From: Massilia sp. CFBP 13721
Lineage (GTDB): Bacteria > Pseudomonadota > Gammaproteobacteria > Burkholderiales > Burkholderiaceae_D
Length of the DNA: 57,806 nt
NCBI RefSeq assembly: GCF_014842025.1
Contig: NZ_JACYUY010000036.1
Location: 1-57,806 of the forward strand
Direction of reading: 5' to 3'
Part shown: positions 1 to 7,791 of the stretch, one piece after another
Numbering within the stretch: position 1 is the stretch's first letter
Layout: each line of letters opens with the position of its first letter
The notes under the pieces: model-generated
The model's input: only the letters and a program-made list of their open reading frames with translations
Databases searched by the model: none
Told to the model about the DNA's origin: nothing
Translations under genes and position numbers: made by a program

Positions 1-16
1 AGGCATGACCGAAAAA

Positions 17-59
17 CCGGACATTTCTAATTTGCTGCGACCGGACATTTCTAATTTGC
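17..59. repeat. Tandem 19-bp direct repeat, probable IS end
   Basis: Two identical copies of CCGGACATTTCTAATTTGC lie at 17-35 and 41-59, a 24-bp period, right at the window edge and just before a dispersed palindrome. Short repeated boxes at an element end are typical of transposase-binding sites, for example in IS21-family elements, but no transposase is inside the window. The IS assignment is an inference. Confidence 0.4.
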
Positions 60-65
60 CTTTAC

Positions 66-95
66 AGGGTGGGCGCCCCGAGCCCACGCGGTACC
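66..95. repeat. Dispersed palindromic repeat, family 1
   Basis: AGGGTGGGC at 66-74 faces GCCCACGCGGTACC ending at 95, giving a GC-rich hairpin. The same unit with small changes recurs at 2753-2782, 2835-2864, 9760-9788 and, cut short, at 57737-57752. It directly abuts the probable IS end at 17-59. Confidence 0.7.
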
Positions 96-137
96 TGTCC
101 CATGACCGCGTTCGCCAGAAAACCGTTCTTGAGCATT

Positions 138-159
138 TAATGATAATGGCTTATCATTA
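138..159. promoter_or_regulatory. Fur/Zur-type palindromic operator candidate
   Basis: TAATGATAA at 138-146 and TTATCATTA at 151-159 form a perfect 9-bp inverted repeat around TGGC, about 60 bp upstream of the ZnuD-like receptor start. AT-rich dyads of this type are the usual binding sites of Fur-family regulators, and a Fur-family gene lies at 2861-3235. Assigning it to Zur rather than Fur rests on the zinc character of the downstream gene. Confidence 0.6.
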
Positions 160-219
160 CCAAAAGCGCGGAGAGACGACGTCTTCACGCGCAGCCAATT
201 ATCGACAAGGACCCTGAAC

Positions 220-2328
220 ATGCCGCTCCCGACCTGCAAACCGACCCCGCTCGCGCTGGCCCTCCTGTGTGCTTTCGGCGCACCGCTCGCCCATGCCCAA
301 TCGGAGGGCGGCCGCCCGCACACCGATCCCGACAGCATCCCGACGGTGGTGATTTCGGCCAGCGCGCTCGGCCTCTTGGGCGACGACATGATCACGCCGG
401 TGACCTCACTCGGCGGCGGCGAACTGGTGCGCGCACGCGAGTCGACGCTGGGCGAGACCCTGAACAACCAGCCCGGCATCACCTCCAGCCATTTCGGCGC
501 CGGCGCCAGCCGCCCGGTAATCCGCGGCATGGATGGCCCGCGCGTGAAAATCCTGTCCGACGGCGCCGAGATCCAGGATGCGTCGACGATCAGCCCCGAC
601 CACGCGGTCGCGTTCGAACCCGTGCTGGCCGAGCGCATCGAAGTGCTGCGCGGCCCGTCGGCGCTGGCCTATGGTGGCGGCGCGGTGGGCGGCGTGGTGA
701 ATGTCATCGACCGCAAGATCCCGACCGAGATGCCAGGCAAGCCGTTCGAGGGCAGCATGGAACTGCGCGCTAATTCGGCCGCGCGCGAAAAGACCGGCGC
801 CTTCGAAGCGACCGGCGCGCTGGGGAACAACCTCGCGCTTCACGCCGAGGGCGTCAAGCGCGATGCCGACGCCTACCGCGTCGGCGACGGTTGGGATGAG
901 GGTCGCCGCGTCGGCGGCAGTTTTAAAGAATCCGAAACGGGCAGCGTCGGCCTGTCATGGGTGGGTGAGCGCGGCTTCCTCGGCGCTGCCTACACCAAGG
1001 AGCGCACCGAATACGGCATCCCTGGGCACAACCACGAATTCGGCAGCTGCCATCCGCATGGCGACCACCTGCATTGCGGCGGCCACGAAGGCCATAATCA
1101 CGAAGGTGATGAGCACGAAGGTGCAGAGCACGAACACGAGCATGACCACGAAGCCGGTGAAGTCCCGGTCGTGAAACTCGACAGCGACCGCTGGGACGTG
1201 CGCGGCGAAATCCGCAATCCGCTCGCCGGCATCACCGCGGCGCGCCTGCGCGCCTCGTTCACCGATTACCGCCACGACGAACTGGAAGAGGGGGCGATTG
1301 CCACCAGCTTCTTCAACAAGGGCCGCGACGCCCGCGTCGAACTCGAACACGTGCCGCTGGGCGGCTGGCGCGGCGTAGTCGGCGCCCAGACCTCCTACCG
1401 CGATTTCAACACCGCCGGCGAAGAAGCCTACGTCCCGCCAACCGTCACGAAAAAGCACGCCGTTTTCGTCACCGAGGAATACAAGCTGGGCGACTGGCGC
1501 TTCGAAGCGGGCGCGCGCCACGAATGGCAAAAGATCGCCGTCGACAGCGCGACCCAGTCCGACAGCAAGGCGCATGGCACCTCGGTCGCGCTGGGCGCAG
1601 TGTGGAAATTCCGCCCCGATTATTCGCTGCGCGCGTCGGTCGCGCGCACCCACCGCCTGGCCACCGCCGAAGAGCTGTACGCCGACGGCGCCCACCTGGC
1701 CACCAGCACCTGGGAGCTCGGCAACCCGAACCTGGACAAGGAAACCTCGAACAACCTGGATCTCACGCTGCGCAAGTTCGCCGGCGCCACCACCTTCTCG
1801 CTGAGCGCCTTCCGCAACAAGATGGGCAACTACATCTACGCCAACACGCTCGACAACCACGAAGGCTTTCAGCTGGTCGAATACGCCCAGCGCGACGCCA
1901 CCTTCACGGGCCTGGAAGGGGAGCTGCGCCACAAGTTCTCGCCCAGCCTGGATGCGACGCTGTTCGGCGACTACGTCCGCGCCAAGTTTGATGACGGCGG
2001 CGCCGGCAGCCGCAACATCCCGCGCATCGCTCCGCACCGCATCGGCGCGCGCGTGAACGCGCACTGGCAGGCCTGGCATGGCATGGTCGAATTGATCCGC
2101 ACCGGCACCCAGGACTACGTCGCCGCGTTCGAGACGCCGACCGCCGGCTACAACATGCTCAACGTCGGCACCCACTACACCACCCGCATCGGCGGCCTGC
2201 CGGCGCAGCTCTACGCGCGCCTCAACAACCTGACCGACGAACTGGCGTTCAGCCACACCTCGTTCATCAAGCGCGCGGCGCCGCTGACCGGGCGTAACCT
2301 GACGGCCGGCGTGCGCCTGCTGTTCTGA
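220..2328 (+). CDS. znuD: TonB-dependent zinc receptor, ZnuD-like
   Basis: This 702-residue outer-membrane receptor is predicted to import zinc using TonB energy. A signal peptide covers residues 1-26 (ends AHAQ). The plug domain follows, with PVIRGMDGPRV and VLRGPSALAYGGGAVGGVVN, and then the beta barrel with a terminal phenylalanine. Residues about 268-314 form an extracellular-loop-like stretch very rich in His, Asp and Glu (HEHEHDHE and similar), the feature that marks ZnuD among TonB receptors. The ATG is preceded by AAGGACC. The next gene begins 2 bp after the stop. A Fur/Zur-type palindrome upstream and a Fur-family gene downstream support zinc-responsive control. Copper or another metal cannot be excluded. 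Confidence 0.85.
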   Translation: MPLPTCKPTPLALALLCAFGAPLAHAQSEGGRPHTDPDSIPTVVISASALGLLGDDMITPVTSLGGGELVRARESTLGETLNNQPGITSSHFGAGASRPVIRGMDGPRVKILSDGAEIQDASTISPDHAVAFEPVLAERIEVLRGPSALAYGGGAVGGVVNVIDRKIPTEMPGKPFEGSMELRANSAAREKTGAFEATGALGNNLALHAEGVKRDADAYRVGDGWDEGRRVGGSFKESETGSVGLSWVGERGFLGAAYTKERTEYGIPGHNHEFGSCHPHGDHLHCGGHEGHNHEGDEHEGAEHEHEHDHEAGEVPVVKLDSDRWDVRGEIRNPLAGITAARLRASFTDYRHDELEEGAIATSFFNKGRDARVELEHVPLGGWRGVVGAQTSYRDFNTAGEEAYVPPTVTKKHAVFVTEEYKLGDWRFEAGARHEWQKIAVDSATQSDSKAHGTSVALGAVWKFRPDYSLRASVARTHRLATAEELYADGAHLATSTWELGNPNLDKETSNNLDLTLRKFAGATTFSLSAFRNKMGNYIYANTLDNHEGFQLVEYAQRDATFTGLEGELRHKFSPSLDATLFGDYVRAKFDDGGAGSRNIPRIAPHRIGARVNAHWQAWHGMVELIRTGTQDYVAAFETPTAGYNMLNVGTHYTTRIGGLPAQLYARLNNLTDELAFSHTSFIKRAAPLTGRNLTAGVRLLF

Positions 2329-2330
2329 CG

Positions 2331-2732
2331 ATGGCAGTTCCGATGAAAGGGTTGATCAGGTTCGCCGACTACGCCGGCATGGCGGCATCGAGCCTGTGCC
2401 TGGTGCACTGCCTGGCGATGCCGCTGCTGCTGGCGGCTTTTCCCCTGCTCGGGCTGGGCGAGGAGCACCACCACCTGCACGACCTGCTGCTGGCCGGCGT
2501 GACCGTGCCCGTGCTGCTGGCGCTGGTGCCGGGTTTTATCGCGCACCGCGACCGGCGCCCGCTGCTGCTGGGCGGCGCCGGGCTGGCGCTGTTCCTGCTG
2601 GCGGTGCTGGTGGCCGGTCCGCGGCTGGGGCAGGGTGCCGAGACCGCGCTGGCCGTGACCAGCAGCGTGCTGCTGTTGATGGCGCACCGGCGCAACCATG
2701 CGTTTTGCCGGCGCTGCCCGACGGGGCATTGA
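2331..2732 (+). CDS. MerC-domain membrane protein
   Basis: This 133-residue inner-membrane protein has about four hydrophobic segments and the MerC-family N-terminal pattern SSLCLVHCLAMPLL, with Cys residues near the first helix. A His-rich patch (EEHHHLHD) lies around residue 45, and the C-terminus carries CRRC. MerC proteins carry metal ions across the inner membrane. Homologues outside mer operons often sit beside Zur and TonB receptor genes, which is the case here. It starts 2 bp after the receptor stop, so the two are probably cotranscribed and may act in sequence on zinc. The substrate is inferred only from context. Confidence 0.75.
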   Translation: MAVPMKGLIRFADYAGMAASSLCLVHCLAMPLLLAAFPLLGLGEEHHHLHDLLLAGVTVPVLLALVPGFIAHRDRRPLLLGGAGLALFLLAVLVAGPRLGQGAETALAVTSSVLLLMAHRRNHAFCRRCPTGH

Positions 2733-2752
2733 AACCGGTACCGGCAATTCCC

Positions 2753-2864
2753 GTAGGGTGGGCACTTGTGCCCACGCGGTACGCCGGTTGATCATCGATT
2801 GGCATCGTCGGACACGTCTCGATGATCACGCGTGGTACCGCGTGGGCACGAGTGCCCACCCTAC
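2753..2864. repeat. Inverted pair of family 1 palindromes
   Basis: Two 30-bp units, 2753-2782 and 2835-2864, face each other and are near-perfect reverse complements. Each is itself a hairpin (GGGCAC/GTGCCC). The pair lies between the convergent merC-like and zur genes and could end transcription from both sides. The right edge supplies the TAG stop codon of the zur gene. Confidence 0.8.
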
Positions 2865-3235
2865 GAACCCTTGCACGCGCTGCACAAGCCATACAAGGTC
2901 AGCTCGTGCGATTCGAGCACGAAGCCCTCCGGCGTCAGCTTCTGCATGTCGCCGGGACAGGCATGCACTTCATACACGCGGTCGCAGGAGCGGCAGTGGA
3001 AATGATGATGGTGGTGGTGGCCTGCGATCTCGTAGCGGTCGCCGCTGCCGGGCAGCGAGACCGTGATGATTTCGCCCGCCTCCAGCATCGACTTGATGTT
3101 GCGGTAGACGGTGGCCAGGCCGATGCCCGGCACCACGCCCTGCGCGTGTTCGAGGATTTCCTGCGGGGCCAGCGGCCGTCCGGCATCGAGGATGCATTGG
3201 TGGATGGCCGTGCGTTGTTTGGTCGTTCGTTCCAT
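2861..3235 (-). CDS. zur: Fur-family regulator, probably Zur
   Basis: This is a 124-residue metal-dependent repressor. The N-terminal winged helix includes LATVYRNIKSMLEAGEI. The metal and dimer region includes a run of six His followed by FHCRSCDRVYEVHACPGD, then LYGLCSACKG, so it has two Cys pairs. It is shorter than typical Fur (about 140-150), as many Zur-type members are. It lies convergent to the ZnuD-like receptor and MerC-like genes and about 10 bp downstream of the sulfurtransferase, so it may be read from that operon. Zur is favoured over Fur by the zinc receptor, but the sequence alone does not prove specificity. Its stop codon is inside the palindrome at 2835-2864. Confidence 0.75.
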   Translation of the reverse strand: MERTTKQRTAIHQCILDAGRPLAPQEILEHAQGVVPGIGLATVYRNIKSMLEAGEIITVSLPGSGDRYEIAGHHHHHHFHCRSCDRVYEVHACPGDMQKLTPEGFVLESHELTLYGLCSACKGS

Positions 3236-3245
3236 ATTGTCTTAC

Positions 3246-4103
3246 TCAATCAGCCCCGGTCGCCACTGGCCGCGCCGGGTCGGCACTCCATTCGCTCCAC
3301 GAGCCCGGATACAGGGCCGCGCCCGGCATGCCGGCCACTTCCAGCGCCAGCAGGTTGTGGCAGGCCGTCACGCCGGAGCCGCACTGCATGATCGCCTGCT
3401 TCGGATCGCCGACGATGGCCCCGAACTCTTCGCGCAGCTGTTCCGGCGCTTTAAAACGTCCGTCGTTGTGCAGGTTGTCCTTGAAGAAGCGGTTCTTCGC
3501 GCCCGGGATATGCCCGCCCACCGGATCGATGGTTTCGTTCTCGCCGCGGAAGCGGTCGGCCGCGCGCGCGTCGACCACGGTGCGTCCTGCGCTCTCGATA
3601 TTGTCCAGTACCTCGGCCACCGTCACCGTCGGCACGAAGGGCGCGCGCACGGCGATGGTGCCGGCGCTGCGCGGGTCGGGCGGATCGGACGACAGCGGCT
3701 GGCCCAGCGCCTGCCAGGCCGGCAAGCCGCCGTCGAGCACCGCCGCCGCCTCGTGCCCGAGCCAGCGCAGCAGCCACCACAGGCGCGCCGCGTACATGCC
3801 GCCGTGGGCGTCGTAGGCAAGCACTTGCGTGCCGCCGTTCACGCCCCAGCGGCGCAATACCTCGACCAGGGCGTCTTTCGACGGCAGCGGATGGCGGCCA
3901 CGAAACGTGCCGTCCGCGCCGTGCTTGGCGCCCGACAGCTCGGTCTCCATGTCCGCGAAGACCGCATGCGGCAGGTGGCCGGCCGCATAGGCTTCGCGCC
4001 CGTAAGCGAGATTCATCAGGTCGTGGCGGCAGTCGACGATCAGCCAGTTCGGATCGTCGATATGGGCGGCGAGATCATCGGCCGAAATCAGGGTCGTGTA
4101 CAT
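3246..4103 (-). CDS. sseA: 3-mercaptopyruvate/thiosulfate sulfurtransferase
   Basis: This 285-residue protein has two rhodanese domains. The first is the inactive N-terminal domain (LIVDCRHDL near residue 20). The second carries the catalytic cysteine in CGSGVTACHNLLAL at about residue 239. The CGSGVT loop is the form typical of SseA-type mercaptopyruvate sulfurtransferases, which move sulfane sulfur to cyanide or thiols. The start ATG at 4103 gives the usual length. A longer open frame upstream is only a shadow of the neighbouring permease gene. The gene follows the EamA permease by 8 bp and is probably in one transcript with it. Confidence 0.88.
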   Translation of the reverse strand: MYTTLISADDLAAHIDDPNWLIVDCRHDLMNLAYGREAYAAGHLPHAVFADMETELSGAKHGADGTFRGRHPLPSKDALVEVLRRWGVNGGTQVLAYDAHGGMYAARLWWLLRWLGHEAAAVLDGGLPAWQALGQPLSSDPPDPRSAGTIAVRAPFVPTVTVAEVLDNIESAGRTVVDARAADRFRGENETIDPVGGHIPGAKNRFFKDNLHNDGRFKAPEQLREEFGAIVGDPKQAIMQCGSGVTACHNLLALEVAGMPGAALYPGSWSEWSADPARPVATGAD

Positions 4104-4111
4104 GGGGCTCC

Positions 4112-5035
4112 TCACAGTTCGCTTGCGATCGGGTCGGTCTTTTCCAGCGCGGCGCCTTTGGCCGTCTTCCGCGTATTGTAGAACGTCGCCGCGATGCCGG
4201 AGGCAAGGATCACGCCGATGCCCAGCCACACGTGCCAGCCGAAGCGGTCGCCCCACAGCGCCAGGCCCCACAGGCTGGAGAAGACGATGCCGGTGTACTG
4301 CAGGTTCGCCACCACCAGCACCTTGCCGACGCGGTAGGCGCGCGTCATCGCCATCTGCGCCATCAGGGCGGCCGCGCCGATGCCTACCAGGAGCAGGGCG
4401 CCGCCCGGGGTGTGGCCGTGGAAGGGCAAGCCGCTCGACGCACCGTCGCCGGCGAGCACGCCGACCAGGCCGGCCACCGCCGTCGTCAGCGAAAAATAGA
4501 ACACGACGCGGTATTCGGGTTCGCCCATTTGCCCCAGTTTGCGCACCTGCATGTAGGCAACCGCCGAGATCACCGACGAGGCGATGCCGGCCAGGCCGCC
4601 CAGCCACTGGTTGGTCTCGACCGCCGGCTGCAGCACCAGGGTCACGCCGAAGAAGCTGGCGCCCACCGCCAGCACCAGCGGCCACTCGACGGTACTCGTC
4701 TTCGACCACCAGCCGGCCAGGAACAGCCCGGCCGCCATCCAGATCGGCGCCATGTAGTTCAAGGTCATGGCGGTGGCCAGCGGCAGTTTGCCGATGGCGA
4801 AGAACCACAGCCAGAGCGAGGTCACGCCGACGGCGCTGCGCACCAGGTGTTCCTTCTTGAAAGGGGTGGTGAAGGTGCCGCCCTGGAAGCGCACGATGGC
4901 AAACAGGGCCACGAAGCCGAACAGGCCGCGGTAGAACAGGAGTTCGGAGGTGGTGTAGAACTCGGAGGCGAGCTTGACGCCGGCGCCCATGGCGGCAAAC
5001 GCGAAGCTGGCGAACAGCATCCAAAGTGAAGGCAT
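4112..5035 (-). CDS. EamA/DMT-family membrane transporter
   Basis: This 307-residue protein has about ten predicted membrane helices arranged as two EamA repeats, as in the drug/metabolite transporter superfamily. The first repeat contains ELLFYRGLFGFVALFAIVRF and LPLATAMTLNYMAPIWMA, and the second contains VLVVANLQYTGIVFSSLWG. Family members export amino acids, nucleosides or other small metabolites, and the substrate here cannot be told. It is followed after 8 bp by sseA. Confidence 0.82.
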   Translation of the reverse strand: MPSLWMLFASFAFAAMGAGVKLASEFYTTSELLFYRGLFGFVALFAIVRFQGGTFTTPFKKEHLVRSAVGVTSLWLWFFAIGKLPLATAMTLNYMAPIWMAAGLFLAGWWSKTSTVEWPLVLAVGASFFGVTLVLQPAVETNQWLGGLAGIASSVISAVAYMQVRKLGQMGEPEYRVVFYFSLTTAVAGLVGVLAGDGASSGLPFHGHTPGGALLLVGIGAAALMAQMAMTRAYRVGKVLVVANLQYTGIVFSSLWGLALWGDRFGWHVWLGIGVILASGIAATFYNTRKTAKGAALEKTDPIASEL

Positions 5036-5169
5036 TACGTTCCTGGGGTATTGAAACTAGGTAGACGATACAACAGACGCCGAAGCCGCGCTTGGCGCAG
5101 CTTGCGAGGATGACATTGAAAAGCGGCGCCGGCTTCACCCGATGGCGGGGAAGCCGGCAAGGCGCAGGC

Positions 5170-6270
5170 CTACAGCTCGATCTTGCTGCGGTACCACTCG
5201 TGGAAGTGCTGCATCCCGTCTTCCATCGGCGACTGGTAGGGGCCGACCTCGTTGACGCCGCGCTCGAACAGGATCTTGCGGCCGGCATCCATGCGCTGGG
5301 CGATCTCGTCGTCCTCGACGCAAGTCTCCATGTAGGCCGCGCGTTCGGCTTCGACCAGCTCGCGCTCGAACAGGGCGATCTCTTCCGGATAGTAGAACTC
5401 GACCACGTTGCGCGTCTTTTGCGGCCCGAGCGGCCACAGGGTCGACACCACCAGCACGTTCGGATACCACTCGACCATGACGTTCGGGTACAGCGTCAGC
5501 CAGATCGCGCCTTGTTTCGGGGCCTGGCCGCCGTTGAACTTCAATACCTGCTCCTGCCACTTTTTATAGGTGGCCGAGCCGGCCTTTTGCAGGCCGCGGT
5601 TCACGCCCACGGTCTGCACGCTGAAGTCGCGCCCGAATTCCCAGGTCAGGTCTTCGCAGCTGACGAAGTTGCCCAGGCCCGGATGGAAGGGCTCGACGTG
5701 GTAATCCTCGAGGTAGACCTCGATGAACGTCTTCCAGTTGTAGTCGATCTCGTGGATCTCGACATGGTCGAACAGGTAGCCGGAGAAGTCGAGGTCCTTC
5801 GACACCGACATCGCTTTCAGCTTGTCCATCACGTCGTAGCCGTTCTGCTCGAACAGCAGGCCGTTCCAGCTTTGCAGCGGCGACTTGGCCAGGTTCAGGC
5901 AGGGCGTCTCCGCGAAATGCGGGGCGCCGATCAGCTCTCCCTTGAGGTCGTAGGTCCAGCGGTGCAGCGGGCAGACGATGGTATTGGCGTTGCCGCGGCC
6001 ATTGAACATCAGCGCCTGGCGGTGGCGGCAGACGTTGGACAGCACCTCGATGCCGTTGGCGTTGCGCACGAGCATACGGCCTTCGTTTTCGGAAGGCAGG
6101 GTCGCGAAATCGCCAGTTTCCGGCACCATCAGTTCATGGCCGACGTAGCGTGGGCCTTTCTGGAACAGTTGCTGGATCTCGCGCTGCAACAGCGCATTGT
6201 CAAAATAAACATTTACCGGAAGCTGAGCGCACGAGCGCGCCAGCTTGGCGTGGGTAGCCAGATCGGACAT
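5170..6270 (-). CDS. Rieske non-heme iron oxygenase, alpha subunit-like
   Basis: This 366-residue protein has an N-terminal Rieske [2Fe-2S] domain, CRHR at about residue 82 and CPLHRW at about residue 101, which matches C-x-H...C-x2-H. The C-terminal catalytic domain holds the mononuclear iron ligands in LEDYHVEPFHPGL near residue 190. Such enzymes hydroxylate or demethylate aromatic or other organic substrates with an electron-transfer partner. No reductase or ferredoxin gene is nearby, so the partner must be elsewhere. The gene is divergent from xseB-ispA-dxs. The substrate is unknown. Confidence 0.82.
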   Translation of the reverse strand: MSDLATHAKLARSCAQLPVNVYFDNALLQREIQQLFQKGPRYVGHELMVPETGDFATLPSENEGRMLVRNANGIEVLSNVCRHRQALMFNGRGNANTIVCPLHRWTYDLKGELIGAPHFAETPCLNLAKSPLQSWNGLLFEQNGYDVMDKLKAMSVSKDLDFSGYLFDHVEIHEIDYNWKTFIEVYLEDYHVEPFHPGLGNFVSCEDLTWEFGRDFSVQTVGVNRGLQKAGSATYKKWQEQVLKFNGGQAPKQGAIWLTLYPNVMVEWYPNVLVVSTLWPLGPQKTRNVVEFYYPEEIALFERELVEAERAAYMETCVEDDEIAQRMDAGRKILFERGVNEVGPYQSPMEDGMQHFHEWYRSKIEL

Positions 6271-6625
6271 CCCAACCCCCCTTTATAAAAACAGCACCTC
6301 AAAGAAGAGAAAGAATCCAAAGACCAGTATTTTTTAGCAGGAAATACGGTATTTCGGACAGAACCGGAGATTATAGCAAGCAACAAGCTCTACCGTCGCG
6401 GTCCGTCGCGTGATTGTGGCGAGGAATGGCACAGAAAGTGCCGGAAAGGCATGGTTTTCATGAAAATGGCGACGGCCGCGCTTTAGACGAAGTTACCTAT
6501 TCGGTAACCCGGCAATCGCGCAGACCACCCCAAGGGTTAGGATTGTTTTAAAATACGCGATTAGATTCCCGTGCGGCGCACCCAAGGCGCATGACGGGGT
6601 CGCCAGCCCAACAGAACAAGACACT
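6271..6625. other. Divergent intergenic region with a short dyad
   Basis: This 355-bp gap must hold the promoters for both the Rieske oxygenase gene and the xseB operon. GTTACC at 6492-6497 and GGTAAC at 6503-6508 form a perfect 6-bp inverted repeat with a 5-bp spacer, a possible operator. TAAAAT at 6549-6554 could be a -10 box for xseB, but I see no good -35 partner. Confidence 0.35.
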
Positions 6626-6886
6626 ATGGCAGAGATTACTAACGCGGGAACGACGGCTGCCCCAGCCTCCTTTGAAGAGGCGATGGCCGAGCTGGCCCAG
6701 CTCGTCACCCAGATGGAAGGCGGCCAATTGCCGCTGGAAGCCTCGGTCGCGGCCTATGCGCGCGGCTCGGAGCTGGTCAAGTATTGCGCGGCCCAGCTCG
6801 AGAAGGTCGAATCCCAGGTCAAGGTACTGGAGGGCGACATGCTCAAGCCCTTCAGCGCCGACGGCGCCGGCGAGGGCATGCAATGA
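6626..6886 (+). CDS. xseB: Exodeoxyribonuclease VII small subunit
   Basis: This 86-residue protein has the XseB signature FEEAMAELAQLVTQMEGGQL followed by PLEASVAAYARGSELVKYC, forming a helical hairpin that binds the large subunit XseA. Exonuclease VII degrades single-stranded DNA. The length is normal (about 80-90). Its TGA stop overlaps the ATG of ispA by 4 bp, which indicates translational coupling in the xseB-ispA-dxs operon common in proteobacteria. Confidence 0.92.
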   Translation: MAEITNAGTTAAPASFEEAMAELAQLVTQMEGGQLPLEASVAAYARGSELVKYCAAQLEKVESQVKVLEGDMLKPFSADGAGEGMQ

Positions 6887-7791
6887 CGGCGGCGCTGCCT
6901 GAAGTTTTGCCGTTCTCCGCCTGGATGAGCGGCGTGCAAGCCGAAGTCGAGGATGCCCTGTCCGACTTCCTGCCGGCGGCGCACCTGGTCCCGCTGAAGC
7001 TGCACGAAGCGATGCGCTACACGGTACTCGGCGGCGGCAAGCGCGTGCGTCCGCTGCTGGTGTATGCCAGCGGCGCGCTGTTCGGCGCCGATTCGGCCGC
7101 ATTGGCGCGCGCCGCCTGTGCGATCGAGATGATCCACGCCTATTCGCTGGTGCACGACGACATGCCCTGCATGGACGACGACGACCTGCGCCGCGGCAAA
7201 CCGACCGTCCACGTCGCCTACGACGAAGCCACCGCGCTGCTGGTCGGCGACGCGCTGCAGGCGCAAGCGTTCGAGGTGCTCGCGTCGAACGAATCGCTGC
7301 CGCCAGCCCGCCAGGTCGCCATGCTGCGCCTGCTGGCGCAAGCGGCCGGTTCGGGCGGCATGTGCGGCGGCCAGGCGATCGACCTCGCCAGCGTCGGCCT
7401 CGCCCTCAACCTGGAACAGCTCGAACGCATGCACCAGCTGAAAACCGGCGCGCTGCTGCGCGCATCGGTCCTGCTCGGCGCCCTGTGCGGCAAGGAGTTG
7501 ACGGAGACGGAACTGGCCGCCTTGACGGCGTATTCGAGCGCGGTCGGCCTGGCCTTCCAGGTGGTCGACGACATCCTCGACGCCACCGCCGATTCGGCCA
7601 CGCTGGGCAAGACCGCCGGTAAGGATGCGGCCGACAACAAGCCGACCTATGTGTCGATCCTCGGCCTGGAAGCGTCACAAGGGTTGGCGCAGCAATTGCG
7701 GCGCGACGCGCATGAAGCGCTGGCGCCATTCGGAGAACAAGCACTGCGGCTGCGCGAACTCGCGGACCTGATCGTGCAGCGGAAGGCCTAA
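6883..7791 (+). CDS. ispA: Farnesyl diphosphate synthase
   Basis: This 302-residue trans-prenyltransferase condenses IPP with DMAPP and GPP. The first aspartate-rich motif DDMPCMDDDDLRRGKP starts near residue 91, and the second, DDILD, lies near residue 229. The GGGKRVRP substrate-binding segment precedes them near residue 47. The start is the ATG overlapping the xseB stop; the longer open frame upstream is a shadow of xseB. The gene is directly followed by dxs with no gap, coupling isoprenoid precursor supply and chain elongation. Confidence 0.93.
   Translation: MTAALPEVLPFSAWMSGVQAEVEDALSDFLPAAHLVPLKLHEAMRYTVLGGGKRVRPLLVYASGALFGADSAALARAACAIEMIHAYSLVHDDMPCMDDDDLRRGKPTVHVAYDEATALLVGDALQAQAFEVLASNESLPPARQVAMLRLLAQAAGSGGMCGGQAIDLASVGLALNLEQLERMHQLKTGALLRASVLLGALCGKELTETELAALTAYSSAVGLAFQVVDDILDATADSATLGKTAGKDAADNKPTYVSILGLEASQGLAQQLRRDAHEALAPFGEQALRLRELADLIVQRKA

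Noticed and set aside
51..638. 195-codon open frame on the minus strand opposite znuD
   Set aside because: It lies opposite the clear receptor gene, has no ribosome site and shows Ala/Arg/Gly-rich composition typical of antisense frames in high-GC DNA.
1030..1160. His/Glu-rich codon repeat in znuD as a possible low-complexity artefact
   Set aside because: Frame is kept and the His-rich loop is a known feature of ZnuD-type receptors.
955..2256. 433-codon minus-strand frame within the receptor gene
   Set aside because: Shadow frame; no recognisable motif, and the plus-strand frame has the full TonB receptor signature.
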